Notes: generated by a model from the sequence alone, not told the origin. Shown: positions 43,907 through 53,135, counted from the stretch's first letter. The stretch: DNA of 64,000 nt from Sphingomonas sp. R-74633 (GCF_013416555.1 NZ_JACCFG010000003.1:496001-560000); one strand, 5' to 3'. Translations and numbers: made by a program.

Positions 43907-44728
43907 ATGCGCCTACACCTCCACCTCCTCTCCGACTCCACCGGCGAAACGCTGGAGAACATCGCCAAGGCGGCGCTCGCGCAATATGACGACGTCGAGA
44001 CGCTCCGCCATTTCTGGCCGATGGTACGCAGCGAAGCGCATCTCGAGCGGATCCTCCAGGAGATCGCGCAGAACCCCGGGCTGGTGCTGTTCACGCTGGT
44101 GAATCCCGAGACGCGCCGCACGCTCGAAAGCCGCTGCCGGGCGATGGGGTTGCCGGCGATCGCGCCGCTCGATCCGGTCAACCACGCGCTATCCAACCTG
44201 CTCGGCCAGGAAGCCAAGGCGCGCCCCGGCCGCCAGCACACGCTCGACGCCGCCTATTTCGCGCGCGTCGATGCGATCCAGTTCACGATCGCGCACGACG
44301 ACGGGCTGCTCGCCGAGGATTGGGAAGAGGCGGACATATTGCTCGCCGGCGTGTCGCGCTCATCGAAGACGCCGACCTCGATCTATCTGGCCAACCGCGG
44401 CTACAAGACGGCCAACATCCCGATCGTGGTCGAATCGCCGCCGCCGCCCGAGCTTTATCATCTCAAGCATCCGCTGATCGTCGGCCTCACCACCAGTGCC
44501 GACCGGCTGATCCAGATCCGCCGCAACCGGCTGCTCTCGCTCAATCAGGCGACCGAGACGAGCTATGTCGAGCAGGACGCAGTGACGCGCGAAGTTGCCT
44601 ATGCGCGGCGGATGTTCGCCGACAATGGCTGGCCGGTGATCGACGTGACGCGCCGCTCGATCGAAGAGACCGCCGCGGCGATCATCCAGCTCTGCAACGA
44701 GCGTACGCTCGAAAAAGGAAACCAATGA
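43907..44728 (+). CDS. ppsR: Pyruvate, water dikinase regulatory protein (PpsR/DUF299)
   Basis: Bifunctional kinase/pyrophosphorylase that switches phosphoenolpyruvate synthase or PPDK by ADP-dependent phosphorylation. 273 residues: MRLHLHLLSDSTGETLENIAKAAL start, P-loop-like GVSRSSKTPTS near 148-158, NIPIVVESPPPPELY and LIGLTTSADRL-like block. The ATG at 43907 gives the family start. It is the RP001/CC0001-type gene bordering alphaproteobacterial origins. ATGA overlap with maf. Confidence 0.95.
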   Translation: MRLHLHLLSDSTGETLENIAKAALAQYDDVETLRHFWPMVRSEAHLERILQEIAQNPGLVLFTLVNPETRRTLESRCRAMGLPAIAPLDPVNHALSNLLGQEAKARPGRQHTLDAAYFARVDAIQFTIAHDDGLLAEDWEEADILLAGVSRSSKTPTSIYLANRGYKTANIPIVVESPPPPELYHLKHPLIVGLTTSADRLIQIRRNRLLSLNQATETSYVEQDAVTREVAYARRMFADNGWPVIDVTRRSIEETAAAIIQLCNERTLEKGNQ

Positions 44729-45321
44729 AACTCGTACTCGCGTCGCAAAGCGCCTCGCGCCGGGCGATGCTCAACGATGCCGGGGTGCCGCATGAGGCAG
44801 TGACGGCGCAGGTCGATGAAGCCTCGGCCAAGGAATCGCTGCTCGCTGACGGTATCTCCCCGCGCGATCTCGCCGATGCGCTGGCCGAGCTCAAGGCATT
44901 GAAGGTCTCCGGCCTGGTGCCCGGCGCTTTGGTGTTGGGCGGCGACTCATTGGTCGCGCTCGATGACGGCTCGCTGCTCGACAAGCCGGAGAGCCGGGAA
45001 CAGGCCGCCGATCATCTCCGCCGGATGTCCGGCAGGACGCATGACATCTACAGCGCCGCCGTGATCGCCGAGGGCGGCCGCGCGGTGTGGCGCCATGTCG
45101 ATCGCGCCAAGCTTCATGTCCGCCCGCTTTCCGAGAAATTCATCGAGCAATATCTCGATGTCGAATGGCCGGCGATCGCCGGCTGCGTCGGCTGCTTCAG
45201 GATCGAAGGTCCCGGCGTCCAGCTGTTCAGCCGCACCGACGGCAGCCAGTTCACCATCCTCGGTATGCCGCTGCTGCCGATCCTCTCCTATCTGCGCACC
45301 CGGGGAATATTGACGTCATGA
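44725..45321 (+). CDS. maf: Maf-like nucleoside triphosphate pyrophosphatase
   Basis: Hydrolyses non-canonical or certain canonical NTPs to NMPs. 198 residues: LASQSASRRAMLNDAG (active-site S/R), VLGGDSLVALDDGSLLDKPESREQAADHL with metal and base residues, RMSGRTHDIYSA and SRTDGSQFTILGMPLLPIL. Usual length. It is the second gene of the ppsR-maf-aroE-coaE-dnaQ operon, overlapping both neighbours by four bases. Confidence 0.93.
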   Translation: MKLVLASQSASRRAMLNDAGVPHEAVTAQVDEASAKESLLADGISPRDLADALAELKALKVSGLVPGALVLGGDSLVALDDGSLLDKPESREQAADHLRRMSGRTHDIYSAAVIAEGGRAVWRHVDRAKLHVRPLSEKFIEQYLDVEWPAIAGCVGCFRIEGPGVQLFSRTDGSQFTILGMPLLPILSYLRTRGILTS

Positions 45322-46127
45322 CAGCCTATGCCGAAGTGATCGGCGACCCCATCGCCCAGTCCAAGTCGCCGCTGATCCACGGTTTCTGGCTGAAGCAGCT
45401 CGGCATCGAGGCCGAATATCGCCGCGCGCATGTGACGCCCGAAGGTCTCGCCGCATATTTCGACTCGCGCCGTCAGGATCCGAATTGGCGCGGCTGCAAC
45501 ATCACCTTGCCCCACAAGCAGGCCGCGCTCGAATTCGTCGAGGACCGCGGCGGCATCCGCGAGTCGATCGGTGCGATTAATACCGTGCTGCGTGCCGAGG
45601 ACGGCGTGCTGATCGGGACGAACACCGATGCGGGGGGCTTTTATGCCCCGATCGCCGGGCTCGATCTCGACGGTGCGCACGCAGTGGTGATCGGTGCCGG
45701 TGGCGCAGCGCGGGCGATCCTGTTCGCACTGTCCAAAGTGGGGATCGGCCGAGTGACATTGCTCAACCGCAATGTGCTCAAGGGCGCGGCCCTGCTTTCC
45801 AGCTTCGGGATCAAGGGCGAGGCGCTCCCCCTGAACAGCAAGCTGCCGTCCGCCGCGCTGCTGGTGAATGCCAGTGCGCTCGGCATGATCGGCCAGCCGC
45901 CGCTCGCGATCGACCTTTCGCCGCTGCCGGAGGATGCCGTGGTCTATGACGCGGTCTATGCGCCGCTCGAGACCGATCTGCTCGCCCAGGCGCATGATCG
46001 GGGGCTCGATACGGTGGACGGGCTCGAAATGCTGGTCGGCCAGGCCGCGCTCGCCTTCGAGCTGTTCTTCGGCGCCGAGCCGCCGCGCGACCGCGACGAG
46101 GAACTGCGGGCCCTGCTGATCGCATGA
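45318..46127 (+). CDS. aroE: Shikimate dehydrogenase
   Basis: Reduces 3-dehydroshikimate with NADPH in aromatic amino acid synthesis. 269 residues: [19 protein letters not shown] (shikimate-binding serines), [16 protein letters not shown] with the catalytic lysine near 68, [23 protein letters not shown] (NADP loop) and [18 protein letters not shown] at the C-terminus. Coupled by overlap to maf and coaE. Confidence 0.96.
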   Translation: MTAYAEVIGDPIAQSKSPLIHGFWLKQLGIEAEYRRAHVTPEGLAAYFDSRRQDPNWRGCNITLPHKQAALEFVEDRGGIRESIGAINTVLRAEDGVLIGTNTDAGGFYAPIAGLDLDGAHAVVIGAGGAARAILFALSKVGIGRVTLLNRNVLKGAALLSSFGIKGEALPLNSKLPSAALLVNASALGMIGQPPLAIDLSPLPEDAVVYDAVYAPLETDLLAQAHDRGLDTVDGLEMLVGQAALAFELFFGAEPPRDRDEELRALLIA

Positions 46128-46717
46128 TTCGGCTCGGCCTCACCGGTTCGATCGGCATGGGCAAGTCGACCGTTGCGGGCATGTTCCGCGACGAGGGCGT
46201 ACCGGTGTTCGACGCCGATGAAGCAGTCCACGCGCTTCAGGGGCCGGGCGGGCGCATCGTCGCGGCGATCGAGGAAGTGTTTCCCGGGACCACCGGTGCC
46301 GAAGGCGTCGACCGCCCCGCGCTGCGTGCGCGGGTGTTCGGCGACGCGGCGGCCTTTGCCCGGCTCGAGGCGATTGTCCACCCAGCGGTTGGCGAAGAGC
46401 GCGAGGCGTTCCTGAGCCGCCATGCCGAGGCGAGCCTGGTGGTGCTCGACGTGCCTTTGCTGTTCGAGACCGGCGGCGATGCCCGAGTCGATCGAGTCGC
46501 GGTGGTTTCCGCACCTTTGGAGGTCCAGCGCGCGCGGACCCTCGCCCGGCCGGGCATGACGGTGGAGCGTTTCGAGACGATCCTCGGCCGCCAGCTGCCC
46601 GATGCCGGCAAGCGCGCCCGGGCGGACTTCGTGATTCCGACAGGCGGTTCGCTGGATGAGACGCGCGCCGCGGTGCGCGATGTCATCGCTTGCCTAGCGG
46701 GCCGCACGGGAGGATAA
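46124..46717 (+). CDS. coaE: Dephospho-CoA kinase
   Basis: Last step of CoA synthesis: phosphorylates the ribose 3'-OH of dephospho-CoA. 197 residues: [20 protein letters not shown]-loop, [32 protein letters not shown] near 108-120 and the C-terminal [17 protein letters not shown]. Overlaps the aroE stop (ATGA), seven bases before dnaQ. Confidence 0.96.
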   Translation: MIRLGLTGSIGMGKSTVAGMFRDEGVPVFDADEAVHALQGPGGRIVAAIEEVFPGTTGAEGVDRPALRARVFGDAAAFARLEAIVHPAVGEEREAFLSRHAEASLVVLDVPLLFETGGDARVDRVAVVSAPLEVQRARTLARPGMTVERFETILGRQLPDAGKRARADFVIPTGGSLDETRAAVRDVIACLAGRTGG

Positions 46718-46724
46718 GTGACAA

Positions 46725-47417
46725 ATGCGTGAAATCGTGTTCGACACCGAAACCACCGGGCTCAGCTTCTCGGGTGGCGACCGGCTGGTCGAGATCGGAT
46801 GTGTCGAGCTGGTCAACCGGGTGATGACCGGGCGGACGTTCCACGCCTATGTGAATCCCCAGCGGCCGATGCCGATCGAGGCGTTCAACGTCCACGGCCT
46901 CTCCGAAGTGTTCCTGTCGGACAAGCCGCTGTTCCACGACGTGGTCGAGGACATGCTCGAGTTCATCGGCGACAGCCCGATGATCGCGCACAACGCCAAT
47001 TTCGACTTCGGCTTCGTCAATGGCGAGCTGATCAAGTGCGGCCGGCCGATCGTCGACCTCTCCCGTATGGTCGATACGCTGGCAATCGCGCGGGTGAAGC
47101 ATCCCGGCGCCAAGCACACACTCGACGCGCTGTGTTCGCGCTACGGCATCGACCTTACCCAGCGCACGCTGCACGGCGCGCTGATCGACGCCTCGCTGCT
47201 GGCGCAGGTCTATGTCGAGCTGACCGGCGGCCGGCAGATCACTTTGGGGCTGGCGGTGGACGCGCCGGTAATGCGCGAGACCCCGGCGGAAGCGCCGATG
47301 CGGGTACATGTGCGCCCCGCGCGACAGTTTACGGCGAGCGCGGCGGAACTTGAGCGCCACGCAGCCTTTCTCTCTAAGATGGAGGAGCCGCTCTGGGGCG
47401 CCGCCGCAGCCAGTTGA
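46725..47417 (+). CDS. dnaQ: DNA polymerase III subunit epsilon
   Basis: Proofreading 3'-5' exonuclease of the replicase. 230 residues with DEDDh motifs: VFDTETTGLS (ExoI), IAHNANFDFGFVNGEL (ExoII), HGALIDASLLAQVYVELTGG (ExoIII with H-x4-D). The C-terminal tail (about 190-230) should contact the alpha subunit. Last of the five-gene run rightward from oriC. Confidence 0.96.
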   Translation: MREIVFDTETTGLSFSGGDRLVEIGCVELVNRVMTGRTFHAYVNPQRPMPIEAFNVHGLSEVFLSDKPLFHDVVEDMLEFIGDSPMIAHNANFDFGFVNGELIKCGRPIVDLSRMVDTLAIARVKHPGAKHTLDALCSRYGIDLTQRTLHGALIDASLLAQVYVELTGGRQITLGLAVDAPVMRETPAEAPMRVHVRPARQFTASAAELERHAAFLSKMEEPLWGAAAAS

Positions 47418-47489
47418 GCCCGGCTTTGGCCAGGGTCAAAGGGCTGGGACCCCGCCCCAGCTAACGTCCTCGTAAAAGCGGAGGTGAAG

Positions 47490-48077
47490 ATGGACATCCG
47501 GGTTTCTGGGCATCAGGTCGAAACGGGCGCTGCGCTCAAGGCGCAGGTCAACGAACGGCTCCAGGGGATTGCGGGAAAGTATTTCTCGCGCGCCATCTCG
47601 TCCCAGGCGACCTTCGGCAAGGGGCCGCACGACAATGGCTTCACCTGCGACATCGTGATGCACGTGACCCAGGGGCTGGTACTCAAGGCGACCAACAAGG
47701 GCATGGAGGCGCATGGCGCCTTCGACGGTGCCGCCGACCGGATCGACAAGCAGCTGCGGCGTTACACGCGCCGGCTGAAGGATCGCCAGAACGGCGTGGT
47801 CAGCGCGTTCGCCGAGAATGGCGCCTATGACAATAATGCGGGCTACACGCTCTTCCAGGAGGCGGCCGATGAGGACGAGCCTTCGGATGCACCGCTGATC
47901 ATCGCCGAAACCCGGGTCGACGTGCCCGATGCCACCGTTTCGGACGCAGTTATGATGCTCGATCTCCGCCACACCAACGCGCTGCTGTTTCGAAATAGCG
48001 CGACGGGTGCCCATAACATGGTCTATCGGCGCGGCGACGGGACGATCGGCTGGGTGGAACCCAATCGCGCGGCCTGA
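47490..48077 (+). CDS. hpf: Long ribosome hibernation promoting factor
   Basis: Dimerises idle 70S ribosomes into 100S particles. 195 residues: N-terminal ribosome-binding S30AE domain (MDIRVSGHQVETGAALKAQVNERLQGI) and a C-terminal dimerisation domain (DAVMMLDLRHTNALLFRNSATG, NMVYRRGDGTIGWVEP), so the long form. The ATG at 47490 has GGAGG five bases upstream and is preferred to the GTG at 47484. ptsN follows 43 bp later, a conserved pairing. Confidence 0.95.
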   Translation: MDIRVSGHQVETGAALKAQVNERLQGIAGKYFSRAISSQATFGKGPHDNGFTCDIVMHVTQGLVLKATNKGMEAHGAFDGAADRIDKQLRRYTRRLKDRQNGVVSAFAENGAYDNNAGYTLFQEAADEDEPSDAPLIIAETRVDVPDATVSDAVMMLDLRHTNALLFRNSATGAHNMVYRRGDGTIGWVEPNRAA

Positions 48078-48120
48078 GTATTAGGCAGGCCCCGGGGGGC
48101 GGACCTCAACTGGACTATCG

Positions 48121-48588
48121 ATGACGACCATCACTGAATTGCTCGTGCCGGAGGCTGTGCTCTCCGGCGTGAGTGTTGCTAGCAAGAAGGCGCTGTTCAC
48201 TGCGCTGGGGGCTGCCGCCGCCGAGGCTTACGGCCTCGACGCGCGTGCCGTGACCGAAACGCTCGCCGAACGCGAGAAGCTGGGTTCGACCGGCTTCGGC
48301 GCGGGCATCGCCATTCCGCATGGCAAGCTCGATGCGATCCGCCGCGTCTGCGGCGTGTTCGTGCGGCTGGAAAAGCCCGTCGATTTCGGCGCGGTGGACG
48401 AGCTGCCCGTCGACCTTGTCTTCATGCTGCTCTCGCCGGTGGGCGCAGGCGCCGATCACCTGAAGGCATTGGCCTGTGTCTCGCGCGCGCTGCGTGACAA
48501 GACCACCGCGGCCAAGCTGCGCGGGGCGGGCTCGCAGGACGCGCTCTATGCGCTGCTCGCCGGCGTGGAGGCGCGTGACGCTGCCTGA
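48121..48588 (+). CDS. ptsN: PTS IIA-like nitrogen-regulatory protein PtsN
   Basis: Phosphocarrier of the nitrogen PTS that controls K+ transport and stress responses. 155 residues: ITELLVPEAVLSGVSVASKKALFTALG, the phosphorylated histidine in GIAIPHGKL near 67, and LVFMLLSPVGAGADHLKALA. No HPr or EI gene is in the window. Its 3' end overlaps the thioesterase gene by 14 bp. Confidence 0.95.
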   Translation: MTTITELLVPEAVLSGVSVASKKALFTALGAAAAEAYGLDARAVTETLAEREKLGSTGFGAGIAIPHGKLDAIRRVCGVFVRLEKPVDFGAVDELPVDLVFMLLSPVGAGADHLKALACVSRALRDKTTAAKLRGAGSQDALYALLAGVEARDAA

Positions 48589-49051
48589 GGTGACCGGGCC
48601 TGAAGCCACCGGGGCGGAGGCGCATTTCCGGGCCCTGGAGTCGCTTTATGCCGCGGCGCCGATCAACCGTCTGTTCGATTCGGTTCTGGAGATTCCGGAG
48701 CCCGGCGTCGCGCGTATCCGCTTCACGATAGACGAGCGCTATTTCCATGCCGCCGGCGCGGCGCACGGCACGAGCTATTTCAAGATGCTCGACGATGCCG
48801 CCTTTTATGCAGTGAACAGCCTGGTCACCGATCGCTTCGTGCTAACCACGCAGTTCAACCTGCTGCTCACCAAGCCGCTCGGCCCCGGCCCGGTGGTCGC
48901 GGAAGGCCGCTGGGTCAGCGGCCAGCGCCGCGTGTTCGTCGGCGAGGCGCGGCTGATCGACGCAACCGGCGAGGAAGCGGCGCGCGGCACTGGTACCTTC
49001 ATGCGCTCGCGCATCCCGCTCTCCTCGCTGCCCGGCTATACCAAGCGATGA
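48575..49051 (+). CDS. PaaI-type hotdog thioesterase
   Basis: A 158-residue hotdog-fold protein. ARIRFTIDERYFHAAGAAHGTSYFKMLDDAAFYAVNSL is the central helix and its HGxxxF/D block; VLTTQFNLLLTKPLGPG and EEAARGTGTFMRS finish the fold. Acyl-CoA thioesterase activity is inferred; the substrate is unknown. The GTG at 48575 is chosen as it avoids a long non-conserved extension; other starts are possible. Overlaps the ptsN end and the DUF1491 start. Confidence 0.8.
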   Translation: MTLPEVTGPEATGAEAHFRALESLYAAAPINRLFDSVLEIPEPGVARIRFTIDERYFHAAGAAHGTSYFKMLDDAAFYAVNSLVTDRFVLTTQFNLLLTKPLGPGPVVAEGRWVSGQRRVFVGEARLIDATGEEAARGTGTFMRSRIPLSSLPGYTKR

Positions 49052-49389
49052 TGTCCCGGCTGGCCACCGGCGTGCTGGTCAATGCGTTGATCCGGCGTGC
49101 CGAGGGGGCGGGCGGTGGCGCGATGGTGCTGGCCAAGGGTGATGCGACGGCGGGGGCAATCCTGCTCCTGCTAGTCGAGCGGGGCGCCAATCCGCGCTTC
49201 GTCGAGCGCGGCTTGGGCGCCTCCGGCAAGGCCGCCCTGATCCCCGCCGGACCCCGCGATTTCGCCGATGACACCGAGGTCACCGCCTATTGGAAAAGGC
49301 GTCGGAACAGCGATTCCGACCTTTGGGTGGTTGAACTGGACATCGCGGATGCGGAACGCTTCGCCGCTGAAACGATCGCGGCGAATTGA
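49048..49389 (+). CDS. DUF1491 family protein
   Basis: A 113-residue protein: LATGVLVNALIRRAEGAGGGAMVLAKGDATAGAILLLLVERG, then FADDTEVTAYWKRRRNSDSDLWVVELDIADAERFAAETI. This is DUF1491, an alphaproteobacterial family of unknown function. Its ATG overlaps the thioesterase stop (ATGA). No signal or membrane segment. Confidence 0.9.
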   Translation: MMSRLATGVLVNALIRRAEGAGGGAMVLAKGDATAGAILLLLVERGANPRFVERGLGASGKAALIPAGPRDFADDTEVTAYWKRRRNSDSDLWVVELDIADAERFAAETIAAN

Positions 49390-49544
49390 CTTTGCGCCCG
49401 CGCGAAGCGAAAGGCGCTCCACTATCAATCGCGTTGTGCTGCCCGGGGTGTGAAGTCGGTCGGTTACGCAGTCGGGGGGGAAGCCCGGCGGTCCACATGA
49501 GAAACCGGACCGGCCGCGCACCAACCGCACAGTAACGAATAATA

Positions 49545-50180
49545 ATGAAGCTCATCCACCGCGTCGCGGCTTTCGCGACCGTGACTTTTTGCGCTGGCGC
49601 GCTTGCGAACGCCGCCACGCTCGATGTGACGCTGAACCAGGATTCGCCGGTTCAGATGGTCAACTCGCTGGAACACCAGGTTGTTCCCACGCCGGCCGCC
49701 CAGGCCGCGCCGCTCCCCATCAAGGGGGAGATTGTCCAGCAGATCCCCAATGCGACTGCGGACGAAGATTTCGACTCCCTGTCCGAAGCCGTGGCAGCGC
49801 AGGACGCGCCCGCGTCGCTCGACAGCGAGCTCAACTGCCTCGCCGTGAGCGTCTATTACGAAGCCAAGAGCGAGCCGCTCGCCGGCCAGCTCGCCGTGGC
49901 GGACGTGGTCCTCAACCGCACCGAATCGGGTCGCTTCCCGCGCTCGGTCTGCGGTGTGGTCACCCAGCGCGGCCAGTTCTCGTTCGTGCGCGGCGGCAAG
50001 CTGCCGACTCCGCCGGCAAATGGCCAGTGGAAGAAGGCGCTCGCCGTTGCCCAGGTGGCGATGAAGGAACAGTGGAATTCGCCCGTTCCGGAAGCGCTCT
50101 ATTTCCACGCGCGCTATGTGAAGCCGAGCTGGAAGCGCCCGCGCGTCGGTTCGGTGGGCAATCACGTTTTCTATCGTTGA
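49545..50180 (+). CDS. SleB-like cell wall hydrolase
   Basis: A 211-residue exported protein: signal peptide (about 1-23, ending LANAA), then a linker, and a Hydrolase_2/SleB domain at about 90-210 with LNCLAVSVYYEAKSEPLAGQLAVADVVLNRTES, the catalytic glutamate in YYEAKSE, FPRSVCGVVTQRGQFSFV and YFHARYVKPSW. Expected to cleave peptidoglycan glycan strands in the periplasm. Monocistronic by spacing. Confidence 0.92.
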   Translation: MKLIHRVAAFATVTFCAGALANAATLDVTLNQDSPVQMVNSLEHQVVPTPAAQAAPLPIKGEIVQQIPNATADEDFDSLSEAVAAQDAPASLDSELNCLAVSVYYEAKSEPLAGQLAVADVVLNRTESGRFPRSVCGVVTQRGQFSFVRGGKLPTPPANGQWKKALAVAQVAMKEQWNSPVPEALYFHARYVKPSWKRPRVGSVGNHVFYR

Positions 50181-50229
50181 GTGAGTCGCGGGGTTTCCCG
50201 CGTTCGCCTAATGTTCTAAGCAGCCGGGG

Positions 50230-50727
50230 ATGAACTCTCCGGCTGTTTCGATTCAGGAAGACCCGCTTCCCAATGATCCCCTGATCGCCGCCGAGGTGGC
50301 GCGCGGCGTCACCCGTCTTCTCCTTCGCCACGATTGCGTCGCGCTCGCCGAAGTACCGCTCGAGGGCGGCCGGCGCGCAGACCTGATGGCGATCGATGCG
50401 CGCGGCAATATCGTGATCGTCGAGATCAAGGTCTCGCGCGCCGATCTGCTCGGCGACGGCAAATGGACCGACTATCTCGCGCATTGCGACCGCTTCTTCT
50501 GGGCGGTGCCCGAGGGCTTCGACCTGCGCCCGCTCGAGCAGGAAGGCTTCCTGCCCGCGCGCGCGGGGATCATCGTCGCCGATCGCTATGATGCGGCGGT
50601 GATGCGCGAGGCGGCGACGGTGCCGCTGCCGGCACCCACCCGCAAGAAATGCACTTTGGCCTTTGCCCGGCGCGCTGCGCGCCGGGTCATCCAGATCCTC
50701 GATCCCGATGCGGAAGCGAGCTTCTAA
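50230..50727 (+). CDS. mmcB: MmcB-family DNA repair protein
   Basis: 165 residues with a PD-(D/E)XK-like core: RRADLMAIDARGNIVIVEIKVSRADLLGD carries the D, E and K of the nuclease motif, followed by KWTDYLAHCDRFFWAVPEGFD. Caulobacter MmcB helps repair mitomycin C damage and belongs to the SOS set. No SOS box was sought in depth. Monocistronic; convergent with the ankyrin gene. Confidence 0.92.
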   Translation: MNSPAVSIQEDPLPNDPLIAAEVARGVTRLLLRHDCVALAEVPLEGGRRADLMAIDARGNIVIVEIKVSRADLLGDGKWTDYLAHCDRFFWAVPEGFDLRPLEQEGFLPARAGIIVADRYDAAVMREAATVPLPAPTRKKCTLAFARRAARRVIQILDPDAEASF

Positions 50728-50730
50728 GGC

Positions 50731-51345
50731 TTAGAGCTTCGGTCCCGCGGCGCCCATGCCGCCCGACTTGCCGCCCTTGGGAGCATCGGCGAGCTGCTTG
50801 GCGATCTGCGGATAGCGCGTCTCGTCGCGGGCATAGTCGCGTGCCGACTTGCCAGTGACATTGTCGGTACGGTCCGGATTGGCACCCGCGGTCAGCAGCG
50901 CGCGGACGACATCGGCATCATGGACCTGGACGGCCCGGATCAGCGGGGTTTCGCCGCTTGAATTGGGCATGTTCACATTGGCGCCGTACTTGATCAGGAT
51001 CTGCACGCCCTCGTCCCAGCCGCGCTCGGCCGCGATGATCAGCGGCGTGTTGCCGCGGCCGTCCTGGAGATTGACGTTGATGTCGTCCTGCTGGAGCAGC
51101 ACGCGCAGATAGGTCGAGTCACTGCGCCGCACGACGATGTGCAACGCGCCGTCGCCGGTATTGCGGTCCCTGGTGTTGACGATCCGCAGCGACTTGTCCT
51201 CGAGGAACTTGTTCACCTTGGTGCCGTCCGTCTCGCGGATCGCCTGGAGAAAATTATAGCTGTCGGAGAATTGCTGGGCCGATGCCGGTACGGCAGCGAG
51301 CGTCAGCAGGGCGGCGCCGGCGGCACCGATTACGCGAACCATCAT
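50731..51345 (-). CDS. Exported ankyrin-repeat protein
   Basis: A 204-residue protein with a signal peptide (about 1-25, ending ASAQQ) and four ankyrin repeats (about 65-185): GDGALHIVVRRSD, GNTPLIIAAERGWDEGVQILIKYGANVNMPNS split by repeats, GETPLIRAVQVHDADVVRALLTAGANPDRTD. A glycine-rich tail follows. Periplasmic protein-protein interaction is inferred; no partner known. The ATG at 51345 begins MMVRV. Convergent with mmcB and divergent from the SCO gene. Confidence 0.88.
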   Translation of the reverse strand: MMVRVIGAAGAALLTLAAVPASAQQFSDSYNFLQAIRETDGTKVNKFLEDKSLRIVNTRDRNTGDGALHIVVRRSDSTYLRVLLQQDDINVNLQDGRGNTPLIIAAERGWDEGVQILIKYGANVNMPNSSGETPLIRAVQVHDADVVRALLTAGANPDRTDNVTGKSARDYARDETRYPQIAKQLADAPKGGKSGGMGAAGPKL

Positions 51346-51414
51346 GTCTTTGCCCAAACCCCATAGCGGCAGTGCTTGCAAGCCCCGGACTATCAGATCA
51401 TGGCTGTGGATACC

Positions 51415-51996
51415 ATGAGCAGGATATTTCAAAGCTTTGCACCTTTGCTGCTGATCGTCTCCGGTTGCAGCGGTGTGTCCGAGGAAGCGCCGCTCACCGG
51501 CGCGCGGATCGGGGGGCCGTTCACGCTGACCAACCAGGCAGGCAAGCCGGTGCGCGACAGCGATTTCGCCGGCAAATATCGCATCGTCTATTTCGGCTAC
51601 ACCTATTGCCCGGACATCTGCCCGACCGACATGCTCAAGATCGGCCAGGCGATGAAGGCGCTCGACAAGAGCGCGCCGGCCAAGGCGGCGAAGATCGTGC
51701 CGATCTTCATCACTGTCGACCCCGAGCGTGACACCCCGCAGGTGGTCGGCGAGTTCGTCCGCAATTTCGACGATCGCGTCGTCGGCCTCACCGGCAGCCC
51801 GGCGGCGATCGCGGCGGTCGAGAAGCAATATGCGGTCTATGCCAGGAAGGAAGCCCCCGGTGCCGGCGGCGGCTATCTGGTAGGGCACAGCCAGATTGCC
51901 TATCTAATGGATCCGGACGGCAAGCCGATCACGTCGCTGCCGATCGAGAAGGATGCTGCGGCAATGGTGGCGCAGCTCGACCATTGGGTGCGATGA
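51415..51996 (+). CDS. SCO1/SenC family copper chaperone
   Basis: A 193-residue lipoprotein with lipobox IVSGC and a thioredoxin fold. The copper-binding CxxxC is in YCPDICPTDM near 65-70 and the conserved histidine in VGHSQIAYLMDPDG near 165. Family members deliver copper to the CuA site of cytochrome c oxidase. The ATG at 51415 is chosen because it places the lipobox correctly. ATGA overlap with YcgN-like gene. Confidence 0.92.
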   Translation: MSRIFQSFAPLLLIVSGCSGVSEEAPLTGARIGGPFTLTNQAGKPVRDSDFAGKYRIVYFGYTYCPDICPTDMLKIGQAMKALDKSAPAKAAKIVPIFITVDPERDTPQVVGEFVRNFDDRVVGLTGSPAAIAAVEKQYAVYARKEAPGAGGGYLVGHSQIAYLMDPDGKPITSLPIEKDAAAMVAQLDHWVR

Positions 51997-52427
51997 CCGG
52001 AAAATACTGGGAAGATCTGCCGCTGGAAAAGCTCGACCGGGCGCAATGGGAATCCCTTTGCGACGGCTGCGGCAAATGTTGCATCCACAAGCTGGAGGAC
52101 GAGGAGACCGGTGAGCTCCTCGCCACCAATGTTGCCTGCCGCCTGCTCGACCGGCGGATGGGGCGCTGCTCCGACTATAAGCATCGCCACGCCTATGTCG
52201 CCGAATGCGTGCGGCTGAACGCCAACAACGTCGGCAACATCGAGTGGCTCCCCTCCACCTGCGCCTATCGCCTGCGCGGTGAAGGAAAGCCGCTGCCCGA
52301 CTGGCATTATCTGGTGAGCGGCGACCCCGAGTCGGTCCATGCCGCGGGCCAGTCGACCCGGGGCTGGACGGTCAGCGAGGACGATGTGATCGATTTCGAG
52401 CATCATCTGGTGGACCGCGAATTGTGA
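51993..52427 (+). CDS. YcgN-family cysteine cluster protein (UPF0260)
   Basis: A 144-residue protein with the zinc/iron cysteine cluster CDGCGKCCIHKLEDEETGEL at about 26-45, C-RLLDRRMGRCSDY, and CAYRLRGEGKPLPDWHYLVSGD. UPF0260; function unknown. Coupled upstream to the SCO protein and downstream to the SprT-like gene (GTGA). Confidence 0.92.
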   Translation: MTGKYWEDLPLEKLDRAQWESLCDGCGKCCIHKLEDEETGELLATNVACRLLDRRMGRCSDYKHRHAYVAECVRLNANNVGNIEWLPSTCAYRLRGEGKPLPDWHYLVSGDPESVHAAGQSTRGWTVSEDDVIDFEHHLVDREL

Positions 52428-53098
52428 CCCAGCCGGAGATCGAAGTCGTCCGTCACGCGCGTGCGCGGCGGATGCGGCTCTCGGTCGATCCCCGCAGCGG
52501 CAAGGTGAAGCTCACGCTCCCGCCGCGTGCCTCGTTGAAAAAGGCCATGGACTGGGCGCGCGAACAACAGGGCTGGATCGCGTTGCAGCAGGCGAAAATG
52601 CCCGAGGCGCGGCCGTTTGAGCCCGGCGCCAAGATTCCGCTGGGCGATGCCGAGGTCGAGATCGTCTGGCCCGCGGCCGGCTGCGGCCGCACCCCGAAGC
52701 TCGACGGCGACCGGCTGCTCTGCGGCGGCCCGCGCGAGGGGCTGGAGAAGCGCATCGAGCGCTGGCTTCGCCAGGCGGCGCTCGATTTGCTGAGCGAGGA
52801 GACCGCCGAATATGCCGAGCGGGCCGGGGTGAGCGTCACCAAGGTCTCGATCGGCGACCCGCGCGGACGCTGGGGCAGCTGCGCCTCGTCGGGCCAGATC
52901 CGCTACAGCTGGCGGCTGCTGCTGGCGCCGAGCTTCGTCCGCCGCTCCACCGTCGCGCATGAAGTCGCGCACCGCATCCATATGAATCATTCGCCCGCGT
53001 TCCACCGCGTGGTCGCGGAGCTCTACGAAGGCGATCCGGACCGCGCGCGGGCGTGGCTGCGGCGCAATGGTTCCGGGCTGCACTGGTACGGCAAGTAA
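52424..53098 (+). CDS. SprT-/YgjP-type zinc metalloprotease
   Basis: A 224-residue protein with HEVAHRIHMNHSPAFH near 183-198, the HExxH zinc motif plus the downstream histidine and glutamate typical of the YgjP/M48-like group. N-terminal half is RRMRLSVDPRSGKVKLTLPPRAS and WAREQQGWIALQQ; RWGSCASSGQIRYSWRLLLAPSFVRR is the family core. Cytosolic; substrate unknown. GTG start inside the YcgN stop. Confidence 0.9.
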   Translation: MTQPEIEVVRHARARRMRLSVDPRSGKVKLTLPPRASLKKAMDWAREQQGWIALQQAKMPEARPFEPGAKIPLGDAEVEIVWPAAGCGRTPKLDGDRLLCGGPREGLEKRIERWLRQAALDLLSEETAEYAERAGVSVTKVSIGDPRGRWGSCASSGQIRYSWRLLLAPSFVRRSTVAHEVAHRIHMNHSPAFHRVVAELYEGDPDRARAWLRRNGSGLHWYGK

Positions 53099-53107
53099 CC
53101 GCCTGAA

Positions 53108-53135
53108 CTGATCCCCTGCCTTCGCCGGGGATCAG
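53108..53135. repeat. Intergenic palindrome between the protease and PBP genes
   Basis: CTGATCCCC and GGGGATCAG pair perfectly (9 bp) around TGCCTTCGCC. It lies between convergent genes, has no T tract and resembles the C/G-rich palindrome at 39803. Possibly one copy of a dispersed repeat. Confidence 0.45.
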
